Below, one piece after another: positions 33,733-42,581 of a stretch of 64,000 nucleotides of DNA. The position numbers were made by a program, and so were the translations under genes. Under the pieces are notes generated by a model, which searched no databases, was not told where the DNA came from, and saw only the letters and a program-made list of their open reading frames with translations. Source of the stretch: Roseateles toxinivorans (lineage in GTDB: Bacteria > Pseudomonadota > Gammaproteobacteria > Burkholderiales > Burkholderiaceae_C); assembly GCF_004362525.1 (NCBI RefSeq), contig NZ_SNXS01000007.1, positions 62,001-126,000 on the forward strand, written 5' to 3'. Position 1 is the first letter of the stretch, and each line of letters begins with the position of its first letter.

Positions 33733-34913
33733 CGAGGGTCTCCCGCTATGCGCAGGCATGCCTGCGTGCCCGGCTGCAGCGCGACCAGACTCAGATCGGC
33801 GCGCTCGCCTAACTGGTGGCGCAGGCGCTGGCGGCAGTTGGTCAGGCCGATGCCAGGCTGCCAGCCGGGCTGCAGGCCGACGCCATCGTCACTCACCCGC
33901 AACTCGAAGGCGCCGTCGGCGAGGCGAACCGCTTGAACGCGCAGCAGGCCACCGCTCAGATTCGGTCCTATGCCGTGCTCCAGCGCATTCTCCACCAGGG
34001 TCAGCAGCAGGCCCGGCGGCAGCTGCAGCTGCAGGCAATCAGCGTCGATGTCCAGCTCGAAGCGCAGCCGCTCGCCCAGCCGTGCGCTCATGATCTGCAG
34101 ATAGCTTCGCGCCAGCTCCAGCTCCTCGCCCAGCGGCACCAGCGGCCGCTCCAGCAGCTCGGCGCTGCTGCGCAGAAAAGCGGTCAGCGCGCGCAGCAGC
34201 GGGCTGGCGCGGGCGTCGCCGGTATCCACCCAGTGTTGCACCGCCGACAGGGTGTTGAATATGAAATGCGGCTGCACCTGGGCCTGCAGGAGCTTGAGCT
34301 TGGCCTCGGCCGCCTCGCGGGCGGCGGCGTCGCGCTCCTGCTGCAGCAAGGCCATGCCCAGGGCCTTCTGCAACTGTTCACGGCGCACCAGGGTGACCAC
34401 CAGGAAGGCCGTGCCGCCGGCCAGACACAGGCCTGCCACCACCGGCAGCACCAGCAGCGCGGCGCGCAGCATCAGCGGGCCCAGCGCCTGGGGCTGCGGC
34501 CCCGCCAGCTGCGACAGCACGAACAGCCCCACGCCCAGCAGGCCGAACACCGTCACCAGGCGGACGCCGGCACGCAACAGCCGCCACAGCGAGGGCAGCT
34601 GCAATGGCAGCAGAAAGGCCGCACCGGTGCCCACCATCAACACGAACACCAGCAGCAGGCTGATGGCCAGGGCCCAGCCCGGCGGCACGCTGGCCGCCCA
34701 CAGCCCTAGCGTGCAGCCGGTGGCCGCGCCCAGGGCGCCGAGCCAGGCGCCAAGGCCGCGGCGGCTGTACAGGAACAGGTCGATGGCACGGGCCTGCTCC
34801 TGCTGCTCAACCGGCAGCGTCCGGTAATAGCTTTCGGCCCAGCCGAAGTACCAGCGCTGGAAGCGATTCAGTGCCGGCTCGGCGGCGGTGGGCAGGGGGT
34901 CGGACGGGTGCAT
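33729..34913 (-). CDS. LytS-type sensor histidine kinase, first of a pair
   Basis: A 394-residue membrane kinase with about four transmembrane helices between residues 50 and 175, a coiled linker (QQERDAAAREAAEAKLKLLQ), and the phosphoacceptor motif QVQPHFIFNTLSAVQHWV. The HATPase domain follows (TLVENALEHGIGPNL, DDGVGLQPGW, GIGLTNCRQRL). It is the first gene of a three-gene operon with a second LytS-like kinase and one LytTR regulator. The two kinases share the kinase core but differ in the membrane part, so they may form a heterodimer or read different signals. Confidence 0.92.
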   Translation of the reverse strand: MHPSDPLPTAAEPALNRFQRWYFGWAESYYRTLPVEQQEQARAIDLFLYSRRGLGAWLGALGAATGCTLGLWAASVPPGWALAISLLLVFVLMVGTGAAFLLPLQLPSLWRLLRAGVRLVTVFGLLGVGLFVLSQLAGPQPQALGPLMLRAALLVLPVVAGLCLAGGTAFLVVTLVRREQLQKALGMALLQQERDAAAREAAEAKLKLLQAQVQPHFIFNTLSAVQHWVDTGDARASPLLRALTAFLRSSAELLERPLVPLGEELELARSYLQIMSARLGERLRFELDIDADCLQLQLPPGLLLTLVENALEHGIGPNLSGGLLRVQAVRLADGAFELRVSDDGVGLQPGWQPGIGLTNCRQRLRHQLGERADLSLVALQPGTQACLRIAGDPR

Positions 34914-34992
34914 AGCCCGCAGTGTAGGCAGCCCCCGGGCCAGGGGGCCGCGCCGCGGGTGAACGGCCCGAACGATGTCATGAACGGCAGGC

Positions 34993-36849
34993 TCAGGGCG
35001 CTGCGCAGAAGCAGTGCGCCACCGCGCCGAAGGCCTTGCGGCCCTCGCCCAGCTCGCCCAGCCAGGCGAAGTCCTTCTGCACCTCGCGGGTCAATGCCGC
35101 CGGCACGCCGACGCCGCCGAGCTTGTGCTCGATCTGCCCGACCACCACATCGGCGGCCGCGCCGCCCAGCATGTCGAGCAGGCGTTCGACGCGGCCGCGC
35201 TCGCGCTCGATATAGACGACGCGGTAGCCATCGGCCAGCTTGCCGCGGGTGGCGGCCGACTTCAGCGCGTCGCCATAGCTGCCCAGCGTATCGACCAGGC
35301 CCCGCTCCTTGGCCTGGACGCCGGTCCAGACGCGGCCCTGGGCGACCTCGTTGATCTTTTCCGGCGTGGTCTTGCGCGCCTGGGCGGCCTTGCCGGTGAA
35401 GTCGGCATAGATGTGTTCGATGCTGCTCTGCACCAGCGAGGCAAAGCGCGGGTCCAGCGCGCGGCGCGGGTCATAGACACCGGCCAGCCAGGTGGTGGTG
35501 TAGCCGCCGGTGTGCACGCCCAGTTTGTCCAGCGCCTTGTCGGCCGAGGGCAGCATCGCGAACACACCGATCGAGCCGGTGATGGTGGCCGGGCTGGCGA
35601 TCACCTCGTCGGCGGCCATCGAGATCCAGTAGCCCCCGGAGGCCGCCACATTGCCCATGGACACCACGACAGGCTTGCCGGCCGCCCGCGTCAGCTCCAG
35701 CTCGCGGCGCACCAGCTCCGAGCCGAAGGCGCTGCCGCCAGGGGAGTCGACCCGCAGCACGATGGCCTTGATCTTGTCGTCGTCGCGCGCCTTGCGTATC
35801 AGCTCGGCGGTGGAGCGACCGCCGATCGCGCCCGAGGGCGCCACGCCGTCGCTGATGCCGCCCTGGGCGATGACCACGCCGACCGCATCGCCTGTGAATT
35901 TGGGTTTCACATGGCTCAGGTAGGCGCCCAGATTGATTTGACGGAAGGTCTTGTTGACCTCATCCTTGGCGCCGCGCTCGCTGAGCAGGGTGCGCATCTC
36001 GTCGCGCGTCTTCAGCGCATCGACCAGCTTGGCATTCAAGGCCAGCTTGGCGGCGTCACCGCCCACAGCGGCGAGTTGCTCGGGCAGGCTGTTGATGCCC
36101 TTCATGATGCTGCCCTCGGGCAGCTTGCGGGCACGCTCGACCTCGTCGGTATAGGTCTTCCACAGCGCGTCGTACAGATAGCGGTCTGACTCGGTGGTCT
36201 CCTTGGACGGGCCGTTGGCCGAATAGACCTCGCCGAAGTTCTTGAAGCTGCCGACGCGCAGCACATTGGCGCTCAGGCCCAGCTTGTCCAGCGCCTCGCG
36301 GTAGTAGGTGCGAGGCCGGCCGAAGCCCTCGATCATCAGCATGCCCATCGGATGCAGCCAGACCTCGTTGGCCTGGGCGGCCAGGAAGTAGCTGCGCTGG
36401 TCATAGGACGAGCCCCAGGCCAGCACCGGCTTGCCGCTGGCCTTGAAGCGGGCAATCGCGCCGGCAAGCTCGCGCAGCGTGCTCAGGCCGGCGCCCTGGA
36501 AGTCATCCAGCGCCAGCACCAGGCTGCTGATCTTGTCGTCCTTGGCCGCGGCCTCAAGGCCGGCCAGCACATCGCGCAGCTGGGTTTCGTTGGTTTCCTG
36601 GCCCTTGGCCTGGTTCAGCAGGTTGTCGCGCGCATTGCCGCTGTACTGCTCGACGACGGTGCCACCGAGATTCAGCACCAGGGCGGTCTTCTCCTCCAGC
36701 CTGGCCGGGCCGCGGCTGACCAGGCCATAGATCAGCAGGCCCAGCAGGGCCAGGAACAGCAGGTTGAGCAGAGTGCGCCGGCTGGCGTCCAGCAGCCACC
36801 ACAGGCGACCAAAGAAACGCCCGACCGGCGCGAAACGAGACGATGACAT
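34993..36849 (-). CDS. sppA: Signal peptide peptidase SppA, long (67 kDa) form
   Basis: A 618-residue membrane protease of family S49 that degrades signal peptides left after secretion. It has an N-terminal membrane anchor (LLNLLFLALLGLLIYGLV) and two tandem S49 domains. The catalytic Lys is probably in LRVGSFKNFGEVYS (first domain) and the nucleophile Ser in NVAASGGYWISMAAD (second domain), the split Ser/Lys arrangement known for the E. coli enzyme. The start at MSSSRFAPVG has GGGAG upstream; the frame opens 22 codons earlier. Single gene, divergent from an AEC carrier. Confidence 0.93.
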   Translation of the reverse strand: MSSSRFAPVGRFFGRLWWLLDASRRTLLNLLFLALLGLLIYGLVSRGPARLEEKTALVLNLGGTVVEQYSGNARDNLLNQAKGQETNETQLRDVLAGLEAAAKDDKISSLVLALDDFQGAGLSTLRELAGAIARFKASGKPVLAWGSSYDQRSYFLAAQANEVWLHPMGMLMIEGFGRPRTYYREALDKLGLSANVLRVGSFKNFGEVYSANGPSKETTESDRYLYDALWKTYTDEVERARKLPEGSIMKGINSLPEQLAAVGGDAAKLALNAKLVDALKTRDEMRTLLSERGAKDEVNKTFRQINLGAYLSHVKPKFTGDAVGVVIAQGGISDGVAPSGAIGGRSTAELIRKARDDDKIKAIVLRVDSPGGSAFGSELVRRELELTRAAGKPVVVSMGNVAASGGYWISMAADEVIASPATITGSIGVFAMLPSADKALDKLGVHTGGYTTTWLAGVYDPRRALDPRFASLVQSSIEHIYADFTGKAAQARKTTPEKINEVAQGRVWTGVQAKERGLVDTLGSYGDALKSAATRGKLADGYRVVYIERERGRVERLLDMLGGAAADVVVGQIEHKLGGVGVPAALTREVQKDFAWLGELGEGRKAFGAVAHCFCAAP

Positions 36850-37012
36850 GCGCACTCCCAATGTTTTGTGCAGCCTGCAGCTTACGGTATCGACCTGGGC
36901 AGGCTCCCATCGCATGCGACGAGTGGAGAGTTGCCGGGTCCGAATGACGGTGGGCGATTTGCAGTCGTCCGTTCAGCGGCTTTCAAGGCGGCCCTGGGAT
37001 ACTTGGCCCACG

Positions 37013-37987
37013 ATGCAAGCGATCCTGTCCGTCACCGTGCCCTTTTTCGCGCTGATCCTGTGCGGCTACCTGGCCGCCAAGAAGGGGGTGCTGGCCGAGA
37101 GCGCGATCCCGGGACTGAACGGCTTCGTGCTGTTCTTCGCCCTGCCCTGCATGCTGTTTCGCTTCGGCATGAACACCCCGGTGCTGGAGCTGCTGAACCC
37201 GGTGGTGCTGACGGTCTATCTGGCCGCAGCGCTGCTGATCGTGTTCTTCACCGTCGCCGTGACGCTGTCGCCACGCGTGCAGCTGAAGGACGCCGCCTTC
37301 GGCGCCCTGGTCGCCGCCTTTCCCAACACCGGCTTCATGGGCGTGCCGCTGCTGGTGGCGCTGCTGGGGCCGTCGGCGGCCGGCCCGGTGATCTGCACCA
37401 TCTTGGCCGATTTGTTCGTGACCAGCTCGTTGTGCATCGCGCTGGCCCGCGGCCACGAGGCGATGAGCGAGGGCGGCAGCGGCTCGACAGGCAAGGCGGC
37501 GCTGCAGGCGGTGCGCGGCGCCTTGTCCAACCCCCTGCCCTGGTCGATTGCGCTCGGTGCACTGGCCTCGATCAGCGGTCTGCGCCTGCCCGGGCCTGTC
37601 GACACGGTGGTCAAGATGCTGGCCGATGCGGCCTCGCCGGTGGCCCTGTTCACCATCGGCGCCGTGCTGTGGCGGGCCGGCCAGCATGCGCACACGCGAA
37701 CGCCGGTCAAGCTCTATCTGCCGGTGGCGCTGATCAAGCTGTTCCTGCATCCGCTGTTGGTGTTTCTGCTGGGCGCCGCCGCCCATGTGCTGGGCACGCC
37801 GATCAGCAGCGCCCAGCTGCTGGTGCTGACCTTGGCCGCCGCCCTGCCCAGCGCCAGCAACGTCTCGCTGCTGGCCGAGCGCTATGGCGCCGACAACGGC
37901 CGCGTGGCCCGCATCATCATGGCCAGCACGGTGCTGGCCTTCGTCAGCTTCACCCTGCTGGCCTGGGGCTTGGGCGTGCGGCCCTGA
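37013..37987 (+). CDS. AEC family transporter (auxin-efflux-carrier-like permease)
   Basis: A 324-residue permease with about ten membrane helices in two halves: PFFALILCGYLAAKKGVL, GLNGFVLFFALPCMLFRF, ALVAAFPNTGFMGVPLLVALLG, and in the second half ALASISGLRLPGPV, LADAASPVALFTIGAVLWR and TLAAALPSASNVSLLAERYG. These match the bacterial AEC family, some members of which carry malonate or malate. The ATG at 37013 gives the family N terminus; longer frames upstream lack a membrane helix. Divergent from sppA. Substrate unknown. Confidence 0.9.
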   Translation: MQAILSVTVPFFALILCGYLAAKKGVLAESAIPGLNGFVLFFALPCMLFRFGMNTPVLELLNPVVLTVYLAAALLIVFFTVAVTLSPRVQLKDAAFGALVAAFPNTGFMGVPLLVALLGPSAAGPVICTILADLFVTSSLCIALARGHEAMSEGGSGSTGKAALQAVRGALSNPLPWSIALGALASISGLRLPGPVDTVVKMLADAASPVALFTIGAVLWRAGQHAHTRTPVKLYLPVALIKLFLHPLLVFLLGAAAHVLGTPISSAQLLVLTLAAALPSASNVSLLAERYGADNGRVARIIMASTVLAFVSFTLLAWGLGVRP

Positions 37988-37999
37988 GACCAGGGCCAC

Positions 38000-40504
38000 T
38001 CACATCGACTCATCGATCTGGGTGTCGCCCGACACCTTGGCGGGCACGAAGACATGGAACACGGCGCCGCCGCCGGGGCGGTTCTCCGCATGGATGCGCC
38101 CGCCGTGGATCTCGACGATCTTGCGACAAATCGCCAGGCCCAGGCCGGTGCCGCCGGAGCCGTCCTTGGTCTGGCTGGATTGCACAAAGGCTTCGAAGAT
38201 CTTGCCCACCTCGGCCTCGGGAATGCCAGGGCCGCGGTCGGCGATGCTGAGGTGGATCTCGCCGTCCGCGGTCAGCTCCCCGGTCAGTTCCAGCGGCCCA
38301 TCCTCGGGCGAGAACTTGATCGCATTGGCCAGCACGTTGCGCAGCACCTGCTGGAAGCGCAGCGGGTCCACTCGGGCACTGAGCGGCCAGCCGGGCAGGG
38401 TCAGCCTGGGGCGCAGGCGCTTGCGGGCAAGCAGGGGGTCCAGCTCGCGCAGGGTCTCCTGCAGCAGACCGCGCAGATCGCAGCGCTCCAGATCGAAGGT
38501 GCCCACCGGGCTCTCGATCTTGGCCACATCCAGCAGGTCATTGACCAGGGCCAGCATGCGCTGGCCGGAGGCATGGATGTCACCGAACATTCCTGCCAGC
38601 TTGGGTTGATCGCGGCCGCGCACCAGGCCCAGTTCCGAGAAGCCGAGAATCGTCTGCAGCGGCGTGCGCAGCTCATGGCTGATGTTGGCGATGAACTCGG
38701 ACTTGGCACGCGAGGCCTCCTCCGCCACATCGCGGGCCTCGCGGGTAGCGCGCTCGGCGTCGCGGAACTCGCTGACGTCCATCAGGGTGCACAGGATGCC
38801 GGCGATACCACCCTGCTCATCGGGCACGGCGACCTTGGTGATCAGCATGTCGCGGCGTGAACCGTCGCGGTGCCGGACCTGGGTCTCGTAGCGCACGCGG
38901 CCGCCGTCGCGCAGCAGCCTGGCATCCTGCGGTTCATGCTGGGCCGCCTCGTCCCGGGGGGTGAAATAGCCCACCTGCCTGCCTATCACCTCGGCCCGGT
39001 CACGGCCGGTGAACTCCTCCCAGGCCTGGTTGACAGTCACATACTTCAGCTGGGCATCGAACATCGACACCGGCAGCGGACTCATCTCCAGCAGCAGGCC
39101 GGTGAAGGCCAGTTGGTGTTGCAGGCGCTGGCGGGCGACGAAGCGCTCGGTCACATCGACGGCGCTGCCGGCGAAACCAACGATCTGGCCCTGGCTGCGC
39201 AAGGGCACGACGGCAAAGTCGAAACGCCGCGGCTCGCCATCACGGCCGGGCACCGAGGCCTCGGCCTGGCGCACCCCTCGGCCATCGCCGATGTTGAACA
39301 AGCCGGCCACGGCGGCTCGGTCGGCCGGGTCCACCAGGTCTTGAAGCTTGCGGCCCAGGGCGTGGTCCGCTCCGTCGGCGCTGATAGCACTCCAGCGGGC
39401 GTTGACGAAGCTGATGGCGCCAGCAGTGTCGGCACGAAAGATCAGCTCCTGCACGCTCTTCATCAGCACGCTGAGCTCGCGCTCGCGCAGGGCCACCTGC
39501 TCATGCGCGGCGTCCAGCTGCGCGCTGCTGCGTTCGCGGGCACGCAGGCTGCGCCGTATCACGGCGGTGGCGGCAGCAATCACCAGCAGGGCCGCCACTC
39601 CAGCGATCACCACACCGCCGAGCACACCGTTCAGCCGAGCCAGCACCACGGCACGGTCCTGCTCGACGATGACCACCAGCGGCCGGGTGCGCGAGACCCG
39701 GAACGCCACCACCTGAGCACCGGGCATGGCGCCCCGGCCCTCGTAGACACCATGCTCGCGGTCGGGCAGCCAGTCGAGGAACACCGGATGCTCGCGAAGC
39801 CGGTCTCCTGCGGGCAGGTTCAAGGCCTCGGTCGCCGTCAGCAACTGGGCGTCATAGCCGGTCAGCAAGGCCGCGCCCTCGAGTCCGGATAGCACGGTCT
39901 GCTGATAGTTGGCCAGGGCATCGGGATTGATCAGGCCGAGCAGCAGCAGGGGGCGGCCATCGGGCATGCTGAGGTGGCGCAGCAAGGGCAGGACATGGAC
40001 GTTGCGTGCCATCGCCGCCGGCCGTGGCCGGCTCAGGTCGCGCAGGCCACGCCCGGGCAACAGGGCCTGCAGCCGCTCCGTGCCGGCCGCGGGAATCGGT
40101 CCCAGGCCGCCCATATCGACAACCAGACCGACTTCGGACGGCGCCGAACTGGCCAGCACCTCACCTCGCAGGTTCAGCAGCGCTACGCCACGCAGAAAGG
40201 GCATGCCCACCAGGGCATGGGCCAGCTGGGGCTGCAAGCGAGCGGCATTGAGCTCCGGCTGCAGGGCCACCGCTTCGGCGAGCGTGCCCATGGCTGTGCC
40301 GGCCGCGTCGACGGTGCGGGTCACGTGGTCTTCCAGCACCCGTGCCAGCAATTCGCTGCGTTCCCGGGCCGACTCCAGGGCCTCGCGTCGCTCCAACCAG
40401 ACGAAGGTGACAACTGCCGCCAGCACGGCGCAGGCCAGCGCCAGCGCCGCGACCAGCGTCAGCATGCTGTACCAGCCGAAGGCCCCGGTGTCGCGACGGT
40501 TCAT
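38000..40504 (-). CDS. Membrane sensor histidine kinase with two PAS domains
   Basis: An 834-residue kinase. TM1 is about 13-35; a large periplasmic sensor region of about 250 residues with a Cache-like look follows; TM2 lies near VLGGVVIAGVAALLVIAAATAVI. Then come PAS 1 (VQELIFRADTAGAISFVNARWSAIS), PAS 2 (SPLPVSMFDAQLKYVTVNQAWEEFTGR), HisKA with FIANISHELRTPLQTILGFSELG (His about 609) and HATPase (NVLANAIKFSPEDG, DRGPGIPEAEVG, GGTGLGLAICRKIVEIHGG). No receiver or Hpt domain is attached. Its start shares one nt with the stop of a solute-binding-protein gene. The downstream REC, REC-Hpt and HTH-REC proteins are candidate partners. Confidence 0.93.
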   Translation of the reverse strand: MNRRDTGAFGWYSMLTLVAALALACAVLAAVVTFVWLERREALESARERSELLARVLEDHVTRTVDAAGTAMGTLAEAVALQPELNAARLQPQLAHALVGMPFLRGVALLNLRGEVLASSAPSEVGLVVDMGGLGPIPAAGTERLQALLPGRGLRDLSRPRPAAMARNVHVLPLLRHLSMPDGRPLLLLGLINPDALANYQQTVLSGLEGAALLTGYDAQLLTATEALNLPAGDRLREHPVFLDWLPDREHGVYEGRGAMPGAQVVAFRVSRTRPLVVIVEQDRAVVLARLNGVLGGVVIAGVAALLVIAAATAVIRRSLRARERSSAQLDAAHEQVALRERELSVLMKSVQELIFRADTAGAISFVNARWSAISADGADHALGRKLQDLVDPADRAAVAGLFNIGDGRGVRQAEASVPGRDGEPRRFDFAVVPLRSQGQIVGFAGSAVDVTERFVARQRLQHQLAFTGLLLEMSPLPVSMFDAQLKYVTVNQAWEEFTGRDRAEVIGRQVGYFTPRDEAAQHEPQDARLLRDGGRVRYETQVRHRDGSRRDMLITKVAVPDEQGGIAGILCTLMDVSEFRDAERATREARDVAEEASRAKSEFIANISHELRTPLQTILGFSELGLVRGRDQPKLAGMFGDIHASGQRMLALVNDLLDVAKIESPVGTFDLERCDLRGLLQETLRELDPLLARKRLRPRLTLPGWPLSARVDPLRFQQVLRNVLANAIKFSPEDGPLELTGELTADGEIHLSIADRGPGIPEAEVGKIFEAFVQSSQTKDGSGGTGLGLAICRKIVEIHGGRIHAENRPGGGAVFHVFVPAKVSGDTQIDESM

Positions 40505-41307
40505 CAGTTGACGACGATCTCGGCCAGGCCGTTGCGCTTGGCCGCGGCCAGCAGCCGGCCATCGCGCTTGATGCGGGCGACGAAGTCATCGATCTGGCCC
40601 AACCACTCGGCATCGCCCTGCTTCACCGCATAGGCATAGGGCAACACGAAAAAGGGCTGTGGCGGCGCGATCAGCTTGGCCCAGTCGGCGTTGTCCAGCA
40701 GACGCCGGCTGTAGGGGTAGTCGGTCATGAAGACGTCGATGCGGCCACCCTCCAGCTCGCGCTCGCGCGTGGCCGGCGGGCGCACCACGGCCACGGTGGC
40801 GGCCTTCAGGTTTTGCGTCATCACCGGCTCCATGAAGGTGCCGGCCTGCACGCCGACGACGACCCCGGGCTGGTCGATGTCACTCCACTGACGCACCGTG
40901 CGGCTGGAGCGGGTGGTGACGCCATAGATGTCGCTCTGCAGATAGGGCTGGCTGAAGCTCAGCTGGGCCGCACGCTGCGGCAGCACGCCGACGGCGAACA
41001 TGGCCACATCGCAGCGCTCGGTCTTCAGATCGCCGATCAGGCGCGTGAACGAGGACTCCACGTACTGCAGCTTGACCTTGAGGTCACGGGCCAGGTCGGC
41101 CGAGAGCTCGATGTCGATGCCGCCGAGCTGCTGGGTGCGCGGGTGACGAAAGGTGACGCCGTAGTAGTCGGGCCAGATGCAGACCTTCAGCGTGGCGCTG
41201 GCACGCACCCGCTCGGCCACCGGGCCGGCCTGCGCCTGGATCGAGACCTGGGTCAGCCAAAGGGCGGCCAGCAGGCTCAGGCAGTGCTTCTTGTTCCAGT
41301 TCTTCAT
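40504..41307 (-). CDS. Periplasmic amino-acid-type solute-binding protein (SBP family 3)
   Basis: A 267-residue protein with a signal peptide (to about QAQAG) and the bacterial extracellular solute-binding family 3 fold: LKVCIWPDYYGVTFRHPRTQQLGGIDIELSADLARDL, DVAMFAVGVLPQRAAQLSFSQPYLQSD and GVVVGVQAGTFMEPVM. No ABC permease or ATPase is nearby; the stop overlaps the start of the PAS histidine kinase by one nt. It therefore probably delivers a small-ligand signal to that kinase instead of, or as well as, taking part in transport. The ligand class suggested by the family is polar amino acids. Confidence 0.9.
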   Translation of the reverse strand: MKNWNKKHCLSLLAALWLTQVSIQAQAGPVAERVRASATLKVCIWPDYYGVTFRHPRTQQLGGIDIELSADLARDLKVKLQYVESSFTRLIGDLKTERCDVAMFAVGVLPQRAAQLSFSQPYLQSDIYGVTTRSSRTVRQWSDIDQPGVVVGVQAGTFMEPVMTQNLKAATVAVVRPPATRERELEGGRIDVFMTDYPYSRRLLDNADWAKLIAPPQPFFVLPYAYAVKQGDAEWLGQIDDFVARIKRDGRLLAAAKRNGLAEIVVN

Positions 41308-41312
41308 GGGTG

Positions 41313-42095
41313 TCAGGTCCGGTCAACCAGCGATTCGAAGCTGGGGCGTTGTTGATTGATGCGCTCGCGTATCGCAACCATCTCCGGCAGGTGCTCGACG
41401 AACACATCAACCACCCGCGGATCGAACGCGACGCCGCGCTGCTCCAGCAGCATCGTCAGTGCCACCTCGTCGTCGAAGGCCTTGCGGTAGCAGCGGTCCA
41501 TCGTCAGTGCATCGAAGAAGTCGACCACGGCGACGATGCGGCCGCTGAGCGGAATCTCGGCGCCGACCAGCCCCTTGGGGTAGCCGCCACCATCCCAGCA
41601 CTCGTGGTGCGTCATCGCCACCTCGGCAGCGAGCTGGAACAGCGGTATGCGCGACTTGCCGAGGATCTTGGCACCCATCTCCGGATGCTGATTCATCACC
41701 GCGCGCTCGGCGGCGGTGTAGCTGCCGGGCTTCTTCAGCACATAGTCGGGCACACCGATCTTGCCGATATCGTGCATCGGCGCAGCCTTGCGCAGCATCC
41801 GGGCAAACCGAGCCGGCTCGCCCAGCCGCAGCGCCAGGGCCTCGGCCAGGAAGGCAATGCGCATGATGTGAACGCCGGTGTCGTCATCGCGGAAGTCGGC
41901 CGCCAGCGACAGGCGCAGCAGCGCATCGTGATGGGCCCGCTCGACCTCGCGCAGCGCCTCGTTGCGCTCCTGGTACATGCGACCCAGGTCGGCAATGATG
42001 CATTCCATCTGCTCGGAAGCGGCATCGTCGAAGCGATTGCTCTCGACCGCAAGGGCGGGGGACGACGGCTCAAGCTGCATGATGCGGGGCCTCAT
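41313..42095 (-). CDS. HD-GYP domain protein, probable c-di-GMP phosphodiesterase
   Basis: A 260-residue protein whose C-terminal two thirds is an HD-GYP domain: DFRDDDTGVHIMRIAFLAEALA, the HD motif MHDIGKIGVPDYVLKKPG, HPEMGAKIL and HHECWDGGGYPKGL with the GYP triad, then VVDFFDALTMDRCYRKAF. All expected metal ligands are present, so c-di-GMP hydrolysis is likely. The N terminus is a coiled helix (ECIIADLGRMYQERNEALREVE). The start I chose overlaps the stop of the CheY-like gene (ATGA). It lies 5 bp upstream of the solute-binding-protein gene on the same strand. Confidence 0.92.
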   Translation of the reverse strand: MRPRIMQLEPSSPALAVESNRFDDAASEQMECIIADLGRMYQERNEALREVERAHHDALLRLSLAADFRDDDTGVHIMRIAFLAEALALRLGEPARFARMLRKAAPMHDIGKIGVPDYVLKKPGSYTAAERAVMNQHPEMGAKILGKSRIPLFQLAAEVAMTHHECWDGGGYPKGLVGAEIPLSGRIVAVVDFFDALTMDRCYRKAFDDEVALTMLLEQRGVAFDPRVVDVFVEHLPEMVAIRERINQQRPSFESLVDRT

Positions 42096-42466
42096 CCTGC
42101 GGCCCACTGGGCCGCAATCTGGTCGATCAGCTGCAAGGGGCTGAACGGCTTGACGAGATAGGCATGGGCACCTGCCTGCATGCCGGCTTCGCGGTCGCGG
42201 GCCTGGCCCCGGGCACTGAGCAACATCACATGCACATGACTCAGATCGGCGTCGGCGCGGATCGCCGCGCAGACCTGCAGGCCATCGAGCGCGCCGGGCA
42301 TCATCACGTCCAACAGCAGCAGGTCCGGGCGCAGCTCGCGCGTCAGCCGCAGCGCCGATTCGCCATCGGCCGCCTCATGCACCTCGTAATCCTCGAACTC
42401 CAGGGTCATGCGTATCAGGCGGCGGATGTCGGCGTGGTCATCGACCACCACAATCTTCTTCATCAT
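42092..42466 (-). CDS. CheY-like single-domain response regulator
   Basis: A 124-residue receiver-only protein: KKIVVVDDHADIRRL with the acidic pair, phosphoacceptor Asp in RPDLLLLDVMMPGALDGL, the Thr/Ser position in VMLLSARGQ, and the Lys in AHAYLVKPFSP. No output domain. It is translationally coupled to an HD-GYP protein, so phosphorylation probably acts on that protein or on another partner. First gene of the minus-strand set, reading from the 115-bp AT-rich gap it shares with the HTH-REC gene. Confidence 0.93.
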   Translation of the reverse strand: MMKKIVVVDDHADIRRLIRMTLEFEDYEVHEAADGESALRLTRELRPDLLLLDVMMPGALDGLQVCAAIRADADLSHVHVMLLSARGQARDREAGMQAGAHAYLVKPFSPLQLIDQIAAQWAAG

Positions 42467-42507
42467 CGGGGCTCCGGTGCAACCCGGAATACCGGGCGCT
42501 TGGCTGA

Positions 42508-42545
42508 ATTATCATATATATCATTTCAACAAATCATATTTGCCG
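42508..42545. promoter_or_regulatory. AT-rich divergent promoter region with repeated TCATAT/TCATTT
   Basis: In this very GC-rich genome the gap 42467-42581 has an A/T-rich core with ATCATAT, ATCATTT and ATCATAT spaced at about 10-15 nt. It separates the CheY/HD-GYP genes from the HTH-REC gene and probably contains both promoters. The HTH protein may bind the repeats; this is a guess from position. Confidence 0.3.
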
Positions 42546-42581
42546 CTTCAAACGGGCTGAAAATTCGGCAAAATTGCGCAT

